From Micromonospora rifamycinica (lineage in GTDB: Bacteria > Actinomycetota > Actinomycetes > Mycobacteriales > Micromonosporaceae), in assembly GCF_900090265.1 (NCBI RefSeq), contig NZ_LT607752.1:1674001-1738000 (forward strand): a DNA stretch of 64,000 nt, in the 5' to 3' direction. Below the pieces are notes generated by a model. That model did not search any database and was not told the DNA's origin. It worked only from the letters and a program-made list of their open reading frames with translations. This document shows positions 34,077-42,409 of this stretch, piece after piece. A program made the position numbers and the translations under genes. Numbering within the stretch: the first letter of the stretch is position 1; each line of letters begins with the position of its first letter.

Positions 34077-35165
34077 CTACCGCTCCTTGGCGTAGAAGGT
34101 GTAGCCGTGCAGCGGGCGACCGCCGAGCCGGCGGTACTGGGCGGCCGAGGCGGGGTTGTCCCGCCCGACGTACGTGCTGCGCAGCGTGGTGTAGCCGGCG
34201 GTGTGCAGGTTGCGGTGCAGGTGCGCGGCGAGCAGCCGTTGGTAGCCCCGGCCCTGGTGCTGCGGGAGCACCCCCTTGACGATCAGCACCGCCTCCCGGC
34301 GGTAGCGGCGGCGGGCGGCCAGCAGCCGGGCCTGGTTGACCAGGTGCAGGTCGCCCCGGACGGCGATCAGGAACTCGCTGATGTCGGGTACGCAGAGCAC
34401 GAAGGCCACCGGGCGGTCGTCCCGGGTCAGGTAGAGCAGCAACGACTCGTCCAGCAGGTACGCCAGCCCGTCGGTCTGTCGCCGCAACTGCGCGGCGGAG
34501 ATCGGCGTGTAGTACCCGAGCTGGGCGAAGGAGGCGTTGAGCATCCCGCGCAGCAGGTCGAGCTGCTCGTCGAGCCGCCGGACGTCGCCGTGGTGCAGCG
34601 CGATCCGCGCGCCGTCCCGGTCGACCTGCACCGGCGGGGCCGGCTCCGCCGGGGCGGGCACCGGGCAGATCCAGGTGTCGGACTCGAACCGGCGGCCGAA
34701 CCCGTACGCCTCGTAGGCGGTGGCGTACCACGGTGGGTTCCAGGCACTGTCGACGAAGCCCCGCTCGGCGTGCCCGGAGGTGATCACCCCGCCGGCCTGG
34801 TTGGGCAGCAGGGCCACCGGGCCGAACAGCAGTTCCCGGTCGGTGCCGGCGTGTTCGGAGATCGCGTCGAACAGCGGTCCCGCGGCCGGCTCGGTGAACT
34901 CGGTGAGCCCGAAGAGCTGGCACCGGCGGCCGAGCTTGGCGTCGAAGGCGGCGTCGGTGTGCAGGGTGGTCCGGCCGACCACCGTGCCGGCGGCGTCGCG
35001 CAGCAGGTACAGCGGCACGCCGTCACGCCACCAGCGGCGGATCTGCTGCCGGGGCACCGGCACGTGGCGGGGTTCGCCGGCGTACAGCCGGTCACCGAAG
35101 GCCAGGAAGCGGCGCAGGTCGCGGCGGTCGGTGACCCGCTCGAAGCGGTGCCGGGCGGGGCTCAT
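34077..35165 (-). CDS. GNAT-family N-acetyltransferase-like protein
   Basis: The 362-residue product has an N-terminal part (FERVTDRRDLRRFLAFGDRL, VPVPRQQIRRWWRDG, YLLRDAAGTVVGRTTLH) with a GNAT-like fold and a C-terminal half with VLIVKGVLPQHQGRGYQRLL, where QGRGYQ is the acetyl-CoA pyrophosphate-binding loop (Q/RxxGxG/A variant), plus the terminal GRPLHGYTFYAKER. Proteins of this length with a WNPPWYATAYEAYGF motif form an uncharacterised two-lobed GNAT group. It overlaps the 148-residue gene upstream (ATGA). Its acceptor is unknown. Confidence 0.78.
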   Translation of the reverse strand: MSPARHRFERVTDRRDLRRFLAFGDRLYAGEPRHVPVPRQQIRRWWRDGVPLYLLRDAAGTVVGRTTLHTDAAFDAKLGRRCQLFGLTEFTEPAAGPLFDAISEHAGTDRELLFGPVALLPNQAGGVITSGHAERGFVDSAWNPPWYATAYEAYGFGRRFESDTWICPVPAPAEPAPPVQVDRDGARIALHHGDVRRLDEQLDLLRGMLNASFAQLGYYTPISAAQLRRQTDGLAYLLDESLLLYLTRDDRPVAFVLCVPDISEFLIAVRGDLHLVNQARLLAARRRYRREAVLIVKGVLPQHQGRGYQRLLAAHLHRNLHTAGYTTLRSTYVGRDNPASAAQYRRLGGRPLHGYTFYAKER

Positions 35166-35608
35166 CGGCGCACCGCCGGCCCGGTCGTCTCCGCGCCCAG
35201 CGGGGTGAAGGTGTCGATGTGCCCCATCTCGGTGCCCTCGGCCCGCCAGGTGCCGTTGGAGTAGCCGTCGGGGCTGGCGGTGTAGAGCCGGATGAAGCCG
35301 GCGGTGGCGTTGCGGGTGCCGTCGGTCAGCCAGAGCATCAGCCGGCGGTGGTGCCGGGTGCGGGCGAAGCGCAGCATCGCGTCGCGGTCGGTGAAGAACG
35401 CGATGGTGCCGAGGGTCAGCGGGAACTGCCAGTAGACGGTGTGCCAGCAGTAGCCGTTCATCCGGCGCATGTCGCGCAGCATCCGGAACCAGGACGGGGC
35501 CAGCCTCAGCAGCACCAGCGGGTTGGTGTAGCGGGTGCCGCCGATGAACATGGCGCCGGCGCGGGCCTGCGCGGGGGCTCGGGAGAAGTCACGGGTACGC
35601 ACGGTCAC
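35162..35608 (-). CDS. Uncharacterised 148-residue protein in the ligase operon
   Basis: I do not recognise the family with confidence. The product carries MFIGGTRYTNPLVLLRLAPS, then YCWHTVYWQFPLTLGTIAFF, TRHHRRLMLWLTDGTRNATA and GFIRLYTASPDGYSNGTWRA. The pattern of strands and the FxLxLGTIxFF-like stretch suggest a ferredoxin-like dimeric barrel such as DUF3291, DUF4188 or monooxygenase-like proteins. The GTG start overlaps the ligase TGA and its own TGA overlaps the GNAT ATG, so it is co-translated with both. The tight coupling argues that it belongs to the same pathway or complex. Confidence 0.6.
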   Translation of the reverse strand: MTVRTRDFSRAPAQARAGAMFIGGTRYTNPLVLLRLAPSWFRMLRDMRRMNGYCWHTVYWQFPLTLGTIAFFTDRDAMLRFARTRHHRRLMLWLTDGTRNATAGFIRLYTASPDGYSNGTWRAEGTEMGHIDTFTPLGAETTGPAVRR

Positions 35609-37185
35609 CTCACCAGGTAGCTGTTCTTGATCTTCTGTTGGCCGGCGAACGGGCCGGTGCCGGGTTCGTGCAGCTCGATCCGCAGGTCCCCGGCGGTGGA
35701 GTCCTCCACCAGGGACTGGGCGAAGTCCCGCGACACGGTGGCCAGGTGCCGGCGTACCCCCTGGCGGCAGGCGTCGGCGAGGGCGGCGCGTTGCGGGGCG
35801 GTCAGCGGGCGGCGCAGTTCGAGGTGGATCACCGGCCGGGTCTCCAGCGTCGCGTCCTCGACCAGGGCCAGGCAGAACCGGCTGATCTCGGCGGCCGACG
35901 GGTTGCCGGCGTAGAGGCCGTACTCGACGTCCTGCGGGTAGAGGTTCGCGCCGAGGTAGGAGACCGTGGAGTCGCTGCGGCCGAAGAGCATCAGCAGCGG
36001 CAGGGTCATCCGCTCGGCGGCGAGCGCGGTGCGCAGTTCGGCCCGGCGTACCGGGTCGGCCTCCACCAGCTCGACGACCCGCCGGTACGACACGAGCAGC
36101 GCCTCGTCCCCGACGTTGTACCGCAGCCGGGGCTGGAGCACGTCACCGCCGGTGACCGTGCAGAGCAGCTCCCGCCGCTCGTTGGTCTCCAGGAAGGTGG
36201 CGAACGGGTTGTACTGGAACACCATCGGCAACCGTTGCTCGTCCGCGCCGAGCAGGGCGTCGCGCAGCCCCCGGTCGGTCTGCAGGCGGCGACGTAGCCA
36301 CACCGTGAACCGGGTCTCCGCGCCGATGCCGATGCTCAGGTCGGACGCCCCGTACGCCGACCGGACGAGGTCGAAGCGTTGCTCCAGGTAGTCGCGCAGC
36401 GCCTCGGTCATCCCCTCGCCGCCGCAGCTGGCCGAGATCCGGTAGCGGGACCAGGGGAAGTCCTCGGCGTCGAGCCGGTCGCGCAGGTGCTTGAGGAACG
36501 GCGGGTAGGCGGTCACCAGGTAGTCGAAGTCGGGGCCGAACTCCCGCAGCGTGTCGATGATCTTTCCGAGGTCGGGGCCGGTGTTCTTCACCACCGCGAT
36601 CCGGGCCATCGCCGCGCCGGTCGTCGTCCCGGTCGCCCAGGCCCCCATCGAGTAGGCGTTGATGACGAACGGCCGGCGCATCGGGAAGACCAGTCCGGTG
36701 TAGCCGGCGATGTCCCGGTGCACGGCGCGGAGTTCCCGCTCGCTGCGGGGCCAGTTGAACGGCCGCCCGGCCGAGCCGGCCGACTCGTCGACGACCACAC
36801 CCCGGGTGGGCAACCGTCCGTGCCGGCAGCGGGCGGCGGCGTCGTGGGCCACCACGTAGCTGTGCTTGTCGGTCTCCGGGAAGTCGGTGAGCCGGCGGCG
36901 GGCGGCGGCCGGGCGGGCGCGCAGGAAGTCCCGGTAGGCGGGGACCTGCCGGGCGGCGCGGGCGCAGACCGCCCGGGCGTGCGCTTCGGCCAGCCCGTCC
37001 AGCGCCGGGTGGTGCCGCCGGGCCACCCAGCGCCAGCCGGCCGGGTGGCGACCGACGAGCCGGCTCAGCGCGGCGACCGTCCGGCCGAGGGCACCCGTCC
37101 CGACCGACCGGCCGTGCGCCACCACGGCCGGCAACGGCGATTCGACGGTACGCAGGGCGACGGGGCGGTGCGGTAGCTCGGCCAT
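35605..37185 (-). CDS. Adenylate-forming ligase, phenylacetate-CoA ligase (PaaK)-like
   Basis: The 526-residue product belongs to the PaaK/CapK group: a phosphate-binding loop in DESAGSAGRPFNWPRS near residue 135, SYGASD-like SAYGASDLSIG near 280, and GDEALLVSYRR and LFGRSDSTVSYLGANLYPQD later, where the last segment carries the hinge and the C-terminal domain starts. The final KIKNSYLVR may hold the catalytic Lys. ATG at 37185 follows AGGA at 8 nt. It leads the coupled operon ligase, 148-residue protein, GNAT, nitroreductase. It should activate an aromatic or short acid as AMP ester; the acceptor could be CoA or a carrier protein. Confidence 0.82.
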   Translation of the reverse strand: MAELPHRPVALRTVESPLPAVVAHGRSVGTGALGRTVAALSRLVGRHPAGWRWVARRHHPALDGLAEAHARAVCARAARQVPAYRDFLRARPAAARRRLTDFPETDKHSYVVAHDAAARCRHGRLPTRGVVVDESAGSAGRPFNWPRSERELRAVHRDIAGYTGLVFPMRRPFVINAYSMGAWATGTTTGAAMARIAVVKNTGPDLGKIIDTLREFGPDFDYLVTAYPPFLKHLRDRLDAEDFPWSRYRISASCGGEGMTEALRDYLEQRFDLVRSAYGASDLSIGIGAETRFTVWLRRRLQTDRGLRDALLGADEQRLPMVFQYNPFATFLETNERRELLCTVTGGDVLQPRLRYNVGDEALLVSYRRVVELVEADPVRRAELRTALAAERMTLPLLMLFGRSDSTVSYLGANLYPQDVEYGLYAGNPSAAEISRFCLALVEDATLETRPVIHLELRRPLTAPQRAALADACRQGVRRHLATVSRDFAQSLVEDSTAGDLRIELHEPGTGPFAGQQKIKNSYLVR

Positions 37186-37277
37186 GACAAGCATCCTGTC
37201 TGGGCCGTCGCGCCGGATCCTGAGGCCGGATACGGTGCGGTACTGAGTACCCCTACTCGGTCGGGTGGCGACGCGGG

Positions 37278-37354
37278 GCCGGGCGCGGCCCGGCTGCGGT
37301 GCCGGGGCCGGGGCGCGGCCCGGCGGAGACACAGGGGCCGGGGCGCGGCCCGGC
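37278..37354. repeat. GC-rich tandem repeat next to the xylulokinase stop
   Basis: There are three imperfect copies of a unit close to GGGGCCGGGGCGCGGCCCGG, spaced by 10 to 14 bp. The repeat ends 21 bp before the stop codon (minus strand) of the xylulokinase gene. Confidence 0.7.
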
Positions 37355-37375
37355 GGCGGGGCCGGTGTTCCCGGG

Positions 37376-38791
37376 TCAGCCGGCGCGGTCGAGGATGCTC
37401 GTCCGGGCTGCGGCGTACCGGTCGCGGACCGTCGGCACCGCGTCCGCCTCGTGCCTCCGCACCGCGCCGGCCGTCCACGGTGGGGGTTGCCGCCGGCCCG
37501 ACAGCATCCAGGCCGCCTGACGGGCGGCGCCGTCGGCGACGTACTCCCCCGGCGGGGGGACGAGCACGGGGCGGCCGAAGACGGTGGGGGCGATCCGGCG
37601 CACCGCCTCGGAGCGGGCGCCGCCGCCGACCAGGATCACCCGGTCGACCGTCGTGCCCTGCGCGACCATGGCGTCCAGCCCGTCCGCGAGCGCGCACAGC
37701 ATGCCCTCCACCGCCGCGCGGGCCAGGTGCGTGGGGGTGGCGGTACGCACGGTCAGGCCGTGCACCGCGCCGGTGGCGTGCGGACGGTCCGGGGTGCGCT
37801 CCCCCTCCAGGTAGGGCACCATGACCAGCCCGTCCGCGCCCGGCGGGGCGGACAGCGCCAGGGCCGACAGCCCGGCGTGGTCGACCCGCAGCACGGCGGC
37901 GGTCGCGTCCAGCACCCGGGCGGCGTTGAGGGTGCACACCAGCGGCAGGAACCGGCCGGTCGCGTCGGCGAAGCCGGCCACGATGCCGCTCGGATCGGCG
38001 GCCGGCACGTCGGACACCGTGGACACGATCCCGGAGGTGCCGATCGAGACGATCATGTCGCCCGGTTCCGCGCCGACGCCGAGGGCCGCCGCCGCGCAGT
38101 CGCCGGCCCCGGCTCCCAGCGCCGCTCCGGTGAGCGACTGCCCGGCCCGGTCGCTCGGCCCGAGCACCTGCGGCAGCAGCACGTCCTCCCGGCCGAGGGC
38201 CAATCCGACCAGGTCCCCGCGGTACGTGCCGGCCGCCGCCGACCAGTAGCCGGTCCCGCTGGCCTCGCTGCGGTCGGTGCGCAGCGCGGCGAGCTCCGGT
38301 GCGCCGGCCAGCCGCCAGGTCAGCCAGTCGTGCGGCAGGCACACGGCGGCGGTCCGGCGCGCGTTGTCCGGTTCGACGCGAGCGAGCCAGCGCAGCTTGC
38401 TGACGGTGAAGCTGGCCACCGGCACCAGACCGACCGCCGTCGCCCAGGCCCGCCGCCCGGTGTCACCGCCGCCGAGATCCGCGATCAGCTCGGTGGCGGC
38501 GGCGGCCGAGCGGGTGTCGTTCCACAGCAGGGCGTCCCGGACCACCGTGCCGTCGGCGTCCAGGCACACCATGCCCTGCTGCTGGCCGGCGACCGACAGG
38601 GCCGCCACGTCGTCCAGTCCGCCGGCCCGGGTCACCGCCTCGGCCAGGGCGGCCTCCCATGCGGCGGGCGGCACGGCGGTGCCGGTGGGGTGCGGGGCGC
38701 GGTCTTCGCGCACCAGCGTCCCGGTCTCGGCGTCCCGGATCACGACCTTGCACGACTGGGTCGACGAGTCGACGCCGGCGACGAGGGGCAC
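37376..38791 (-). CDS. xylB: Xylulokinase (FGGY carbohydrate kinase)
   Basis: The 471-residue FGGY kinase phosphorylates D-xylulose with ATP. It starts [19 protein letters not shown] (phosphate 1 loop) and has [13 protein letters not shown] and LLWNDTR, the substrate-binding stretch typical of XylB, then [30 protein letters not shown] and [20 protein letters not shown] (adenosine motif). GTG at 38791 follows GGGAGG. No xylose isomerase gene is next to it, so it acts with genes elsewhere. An AT-rich promoter with a TTCA/TGAA inverted repeat precedes it. Confidence 0.92.
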   Translation of the reverse strand: MPLVAGVDSSTQSCKVVIRDAETGTLVREDRAPHPTGTAVPPAAWEAALAEAVTRAGGLDDVAALSVAGQQQGMVCLDADGTVVRDALLWNDTRSAAAATELIADLGGGDTGRRAWATAVGLVPVASFTVSKLRWLARVEPDNARRTAAVCLPHDWLTWRLAGAPELAALRTDRSEASGTGYWSAAAGTYRGDLVGLALGREDVLLPQVLGPSDRAGQSLTGAALGAGAGDCAAAALGVGAEPGDMIVSIGTSGIVSTVSDVPAADPSGIVAGFADATGRFLPLVCTLNAARVLDATAAVLRVDHAGLSALALSAPPGADGLVMVPYLEGERTPDRPHATGAVHGLTVRTATPTHLARAAVEGMLCALADGLDAMVAQGTTVDRVILVGGGARSEAVRRIAPTVFGRPVLVPPPGEYVADGAARQAAWMLSGRRQPPPWTAGAVRRHEADAVPTVRDRYAAARTSILDRAG

Positions 38792-38848
38792 CGGTCCTCC
38801 CTGGGGATCGGCGGGATGGGCGGCGGATGGGCCGGAGTCCGTCGGCCC

Positions 38849-38880
38849 CCTATTTGTTCAATGGATGAATTATTTGGTCG
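38849..38880 (-). promoter_or_regulatory. AT-rich promoter/operator of xylulokinase
   Basis: This is a rare AT-rich patch in very GC-rich surroundings. TTCA and TGAA form an inverted repeat around 5 bp at 38857-38869. It probably holds the xylB promoter and a sugar-responsive repressor site. Confidence 0.45.
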
Positions 38881-38893
38881 GGCCGGTGCGCTG

Positions 38894-39778
38894 TCAAGGC
38901 CCGGCCCGCCGGCGGCGTACCGCCAGGACCACCGACAGCAGCACCAGCAGTACCCCCGCGCCCACCCCGGCCGACAGCCAGCGGATCCGGCCGTCGGCCG
39001 GACCGGTCGTGTCGGCGATCCAGTCGGCGAGGACGTCGGTACGGGCGCTGAAGTCGGGACCGGGGTGCGGGCATCCCGGGCCGGTGCTGACGACCGCGAC
39101 CAGCACGGCCGTGCCGTCCGGCTGCTCCCGGAAGTAGGGGCCGCCGGAGTCGTGCGGGCACGGGCTGGTGTCCGCGCGGGGCCGCCAGCCGGTCGTCTCG
39201 ACGACGTCGGCACCGACCCGGCCGACGGTGAACCGGCCGGTCTGGAGCCGGTCCGTCGGCGCGGGCCCGTCGGCGGTGGTCAGGCCGTACCCGGTCAGCC
39301 GGAGGACCTCCCCCACCACCGGCGGCCCGTCGGCGAGCCGCACCGGCGGCACGTCGGTGATCGCGGTGTCGAGTTCGACCAGGGCCACGTCGACGGCGTC
39401 CGCCTGGTGGACCGCGACGGCCCCGGCCTCGTACCCGGCCCGGCCGCCCAGGTCGGTGCGGCCGACCGTGACCCTGGTCCGGTCGGCCACCAGCCGGCCG
39501 ACCCGCCGGCCGTCGGGGGTACGGAAGCAGTGGCCGGCGGTGATCACCCAGCGCGGGGCGATCAGCGCGCCCGAGCACCAACTGTCCCGGCTGCCGCCAC
39601 CCGGCACGGGCAGGCCGGTCATGGTCAGCCGGGCCGAGAACCCGTACGCCCCGTCGGCCGCGTCCTCCCCGTGGGCGATCGCCGAGGCCGGCCGGGCCGC
39701 GACGGGGGCGACGGCAACCGCCAGGGCCGTCAGGGCGACCATGACACACTGTGTGGCGAGTCGGAGCACGGGTTTCAC
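38894..39778 (-). CDS. Trypsin-like serine protease with C-terminal membrane anchor
   Basis: The 294-residue product has an N-terminal signal peptide (VMVALTALAVAVAPVAARPASA) and an S1 chymotrypsin fold: His in VITAGHCFR, Asp in ADAVDVALVELD, Ser in PCPHDSGGPYFRE. The end is a membrane helix (GVLLVLLSVVLAV) followed by RRRRAGP, so the protease is probably held at the outer face of the membrane. GTG at 39778 is the likely start, with GTG 39769 possible; neither has a good ribosome site. It diverges from the two-component system. Substrate unknown. Confidence 0.87.
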   Translation of the reverse strand: MKPVLRLATQCVMVALTALAVAVAPVAARPASAIAHGEDAADGAYGFSARLTMTGLPVPGGGSRDSWCSGALIAPRWVITAGHCFRTPDGRRVGRLVADRTRVTVGRTDLGGRAGYEAGAVAVHQADAVDVALVELDTAITDVPPVRLADGPPVVGEVLRLTGYGLTTADGPAPTDRLQTGRFTVGRVGADVVETTGWRPRADTSPCPHDSGGPYFREQPDGTAVLVAVVSTGPGCPHPGPDFSARTDVLADWIADTTGPADGRIRWLSAGVGAGVLLVLLSVVLAVRRRRAGP

Positions 39779-39929
39779 CAGCCTGTACGCGCGGAGGACG
39801 GGAACGCACCGATGCTGCGGCCCCGGTCGTCCACGGAGCGTCAGGGGCGCCCTTATCGGTTCTTTATCCGACTGATGCCAGCCTTGCGGGCGGTCCCGGG
39901 CAGGGGGGAAACGACGGAAAGGGGACGCG

Positions 39930-40589
39930 GTGCGGGTGCTGATGGCCGACGACGAGCGGGTGCTGGCCGACATGGTGGCCCAAGGGCTGCGCCGGTTGTC
40001 CATGGCCGTCGACGTGGTCTACGACGGTGACAGCGCCCTGGACCGGCTCGCGGTCAACCGTTACGACGTGGCCGTCCTCGACCGGGACATGCCCGGCCGG
40101 ACCGGCGACGAGGTGTGCCGGTGGATCGCCGACTCCGACACCGGCACCCGGGTGCTGCTGCTGACCGCCGCGGCCGGCATCCGGCAACGCGTCGAGGGTC
40201 TCGGCCTGGGTGCGGACGACTACCTGACCAAACCGTTCGCCTTCGCCGAGCTGGTCGCCCGGTTGCAGGCGCTGTCCCGGCGCTCCACCCCGGCGCTGCC
40301 CCCGGTGCTGGAGCAGGACGGCATCGTGCTGGACGTCACCCGGCACACGGCCTCCCGCGACGGGCTGGCCCTGTCGTTGTCACCGAAGGAGTACGCCGTG
40401 CTGCACGTGCTGATGCGCGCCGGGGGCCGGGTGGTGAGCGCCGAGGACCTCCTGGAGCAGGCCTGGGACGAACACACCGACCCGTTCACCAACACGGTAC
40501 GGACCACCGTGATGACCCTGCGCCGTAAGCTCGGCGACCCGCCGGTGATCCACACCCTGCCCCGCGTCGGCTACCGGCTCGGGGCATGA
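39930..40589 (+). CDS. Two-component response regulator, OmpR family
   Basis: The 219-residue product has a receiver domain (MRVLMADDERVLADM, phospho-acceptor Asp in VAVLDRDMPG near residue 51, the Lys in LTKPFAFAEL near 100) and a C-terminal winged helix (LSPKEYAVLHVLMRAGGRVV, TVRTTVMTLRRKLGD). The GTG start follows AAAGGGG. The histidine kinase gene overlaps its stop (ATGA), so they are a cognate pair. Targets are not visible; the divergent protease is one candidate. Confidence 0.95.
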   Translation: MRVLMADDERVLADMVAQGLRRLSMAVDVVYDGDSALDRLAVNRYDVAVLDRDMPGRTGDEVCRWIADSDTGTRVLLLTAAAGIRQRVEGLGLGADDYLTKPFAFAELVARLQALSRRSTPALPPVLEQDGIVLDVTRHTASRDGLALSLSPKEYAVLHVLMRAGGRVVSAEDLLEQAWDEHTDPFTNTVRTTVMTLRRKLGDPPVIHTLPRVGYRLGA

Positions 40590-41698
40590 GCCTCCCCTCA
40601 CCGGCCCGGCGGATGCTCCTGGTGCTCGGGGCGCTCCTGCTCGTGTCCCCGTTCGTGACGACGGCCGCCGAGCTGCTGCTCGCGCTGTGGCGGGAGTTCG
40701 GCCCGTCCTGGTGCGCCACGCCCGAGTTGCGGGCGCCGGGCGAGGACTCCTCCTTCGTCTGCGTCCAGGTGTTCCGGCGGCCGCGCATCCCGCTGGCCGT
40801 CGCCGTGACGGTCGTGCTGCTGGCGCTGCTGGCCGTCGGCTACCCGGCCGTCCGCTGGTGCCTGCGTCCGCTGCGGGACCTCGTCCCGGTGATCGCCAAC
40901 GTCGGGCCGCAGAACCTCGGCCACCGGCTCAGGCCCGGCCCCGGCCGCGACGAACTGGCCGTCCTGGGCCGCACCATCGACGAGATGATGGACCGGATAG
41001 CGGTGGGCTACGAGGCCCAGCGTCGGTTCGCTGCGGACGCCTCCCACGAGCTGCGCACCCCGCTCGCCGTCCAACGCACCCTGATCGAGGTGGGCCTGGC
41101 CCGGACCCTCGACGACGCCCAGCTCGCGCTGCTCGCCGCCCAGCTGCTGGAGACCAACGAGCGCAACGAGCGCCTGATCGAGGGGCTGCTGGTGCTCAGC
41201 GAGAGCGACCGTGGCCTGCTCACCCGTACCCCACTGCGGCTCGACCGGATCGTCGAGACGGTGCTCGACGCCCACCGCGCCCGGGCCGAGGAGGCCGGCG
41301 TCACGGTCGTCAGCCGGCTGGCGCCCCGGCTGGTCGCCGGGGAGCAGGTGCTGCTGGAACGGCTGGTGGTCAACCTGGTGCAGAACGGTCTGAAGTACAA
41401 CCGCCCCGGGGGCACCCTGGAGGTGCGGGTCGGTGCGAATCCGGCGCTGGTCGTCGGGAACACCGGCGACGACATCCCCCCGGACGAGGTCGCCGCCCTG
41501 TTCGAGCCGTTCCGCCGCCGGTCCGGCAGGCGCATCGACCACAGCGGCGGCGCGGGCCTCGGACTGGCCATCGCCCGGTCGATCACCCGGGCGCACGAGG
41601 GCGTCATCGCCGCCTCCTCCACCGGCCGGGACGGGCTGCGGGTCCAGGTCACCTTCCCGCCGGTGGCCGACGCCCCCGCCACCGGGGCCGACGGCTGA
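40586..41698 (+). CDS. Sensor histidine kinase, cognate to the OmpR regulator
   Basis: The 370-residue product has two membrane helices (LVLGALLLVSPFVTTAAELL near residue 10; LAVAVTVVLLALLAVGYPAV near 70) with a short outer loop containing two Cys, then HAMP, the H-box ADASHELRTPLAVQRT near residue 153, the N-box VVNLVQNGLKYNRPGG, and the G2 box GAGLGLAIARSI. It autophosphorylates and passes phosphate to the regulator encoded upstream, with which it overlaps by ATGA. The signal is unknown. Confidence 0.95.
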   Translation: MSLPSPARRMLLVLGALLLVSPFVTTAAELLLALWREFGPSWCATPELRAPGEDSSFVCVQVFRRPRIPLAVAVTVVLLALLAVGYPAVRWCLRPLRDLVPVIANVGPQNLGHRLRPGPGRDELAVLGRTIDEMMDRIAVGYEAQRRFAADASHELRTPLAVQRTLIEVGLARTLDDAQLALLAAQLLETNERNERLIEGLLVLSESDRGLLTRTPLRLDRIVETVLDAHRARAEEAGVTVVSRLAPRLVAGEQVLLERLVVNLVQNGLKYNRPGGTLEVRVGANPALVVGNTGDDIPPDEVAALFEPFRRRSGRRIDHSGGAGLGLAIARSITRAHEGVIAASSTGRDGLRVQVTFPPVADAPATGADG

Positions 41699-41739
41699 TC
41701 CGCCGCACAGCCCACGCCACCGTTGTCACCGCCGCCGAC

Positions 41740-41797
41740 CGGCGGCAGCGTCCGGCCGGCGGCAGCGTCCGGCCGGCGGCAGCGTCCGGCCGGCGGG
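41740..41797. repeat. 17-bp tandem repeat between convergent genes
   Basis: There are three perfect copies of CGGCGGCAGCGTCCGGC (41740-41790) plus a partial fourth. The array ends 2 bp from the stop codon of the minus-strand gene at 41800. Confidence 0.9.
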
Positions 41798-41799
41798 GC

Positions 41800-42276
41800 T
41801 CAGTCGCCGTCACCGGGGCGGGCCACCGGCTCGCCGCCGATGCAGCCGACCTTCACCTCGAACTCCCCCGCCGGGCCGGCGAAGGTCACCTCCGCGTCGT
41901 CGTCCGGCCCCCGGTCCACATCCTTCACCCGGTAGTCCTGCGCCGGCGCCCAGGAGACCAGCCGGACGTCGGCCCCCACGCACTCGGCCACCGCCGTACC
42001 GCCGACGGTGGAGAAGCTGCGGCGCAGGCCCGGCGACGCGGAGGGGACGGCCGGCGGGGACGAGGATGCGGAGAGCCCCGGGCCGGCCGGTGCCGCCGTC
42101 GCCGACGTCGGCTCGGGGGCCGCCAGCGCCCGCTCGACCTCGGCCTGGCTGCGGACCCCGCCGGGCGTGCCGGTGATGCTCTCCCCGACCAGCCCGATCG
42201 CGGCCACCCCGATCAGGGTGGCGAGCACGGCGGCGGCCAGCCAGCCGGCGGTGACGAGGAGCGTACGGCGTCCCAT
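41800..42276 (-). CDS. Membrane-anchored protein of unknown function
   Basis: The 158-residue product has one N-terminal membrane helix (LLVTAGWLAAAVLATLIGVAAIGLVG, residues about 5-30), a Pro/Ser/Ala-rich linker (50-80) and a small outer domain with two cysteines: FSTVGGTAVAECVGADVRLV and VKVGCIGGEP, probably disulfide-linked. I do not recognise the family. It diverges from the second histidine kinase (133 bp apart), so a link to envelope sensing is possible. Confidence 0.7.
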   Translation of the reverse strand: MGRRTLLVTAGWLAAAVLATLIGVAAIGLVGESITGTPGGVRSQAEVERALAAPEPTSATAAPAGPGLSASSSPPAVPSASPGLRRSFSTVGGTAVAECVGADVRLVSWAPAQDYRVKDVDRGPDDDAEVTFAGPAGEFEVKVGCIGGEPVARPGDGD

Positions 42277-42409
42277 GCTCTGACTATGCCCGACCTGCCG
42301 TCGGATCCGGCAGCGGACGACGGGCGGGGTCGCGCGGTGGCCCGGCGGCCGGTCCGACCGGTTAACCTGCCAGCTGGGCAAGCACCCTGCTCCTGATCGG
42401 GGACGACGG

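Noticed and set aside
32958..35264. 768-codon plus-strand frame
   Set aside because: It has no domain and is antisense to the nitroreductase, GNAT and 148-residue genes, which have motifs and start-stop coupling.
37265..40030. 921-codon plus-strand frame
   Set aside because: It covers the xylulokinase and protease genes in antisense, with composition typical of shadow frames.
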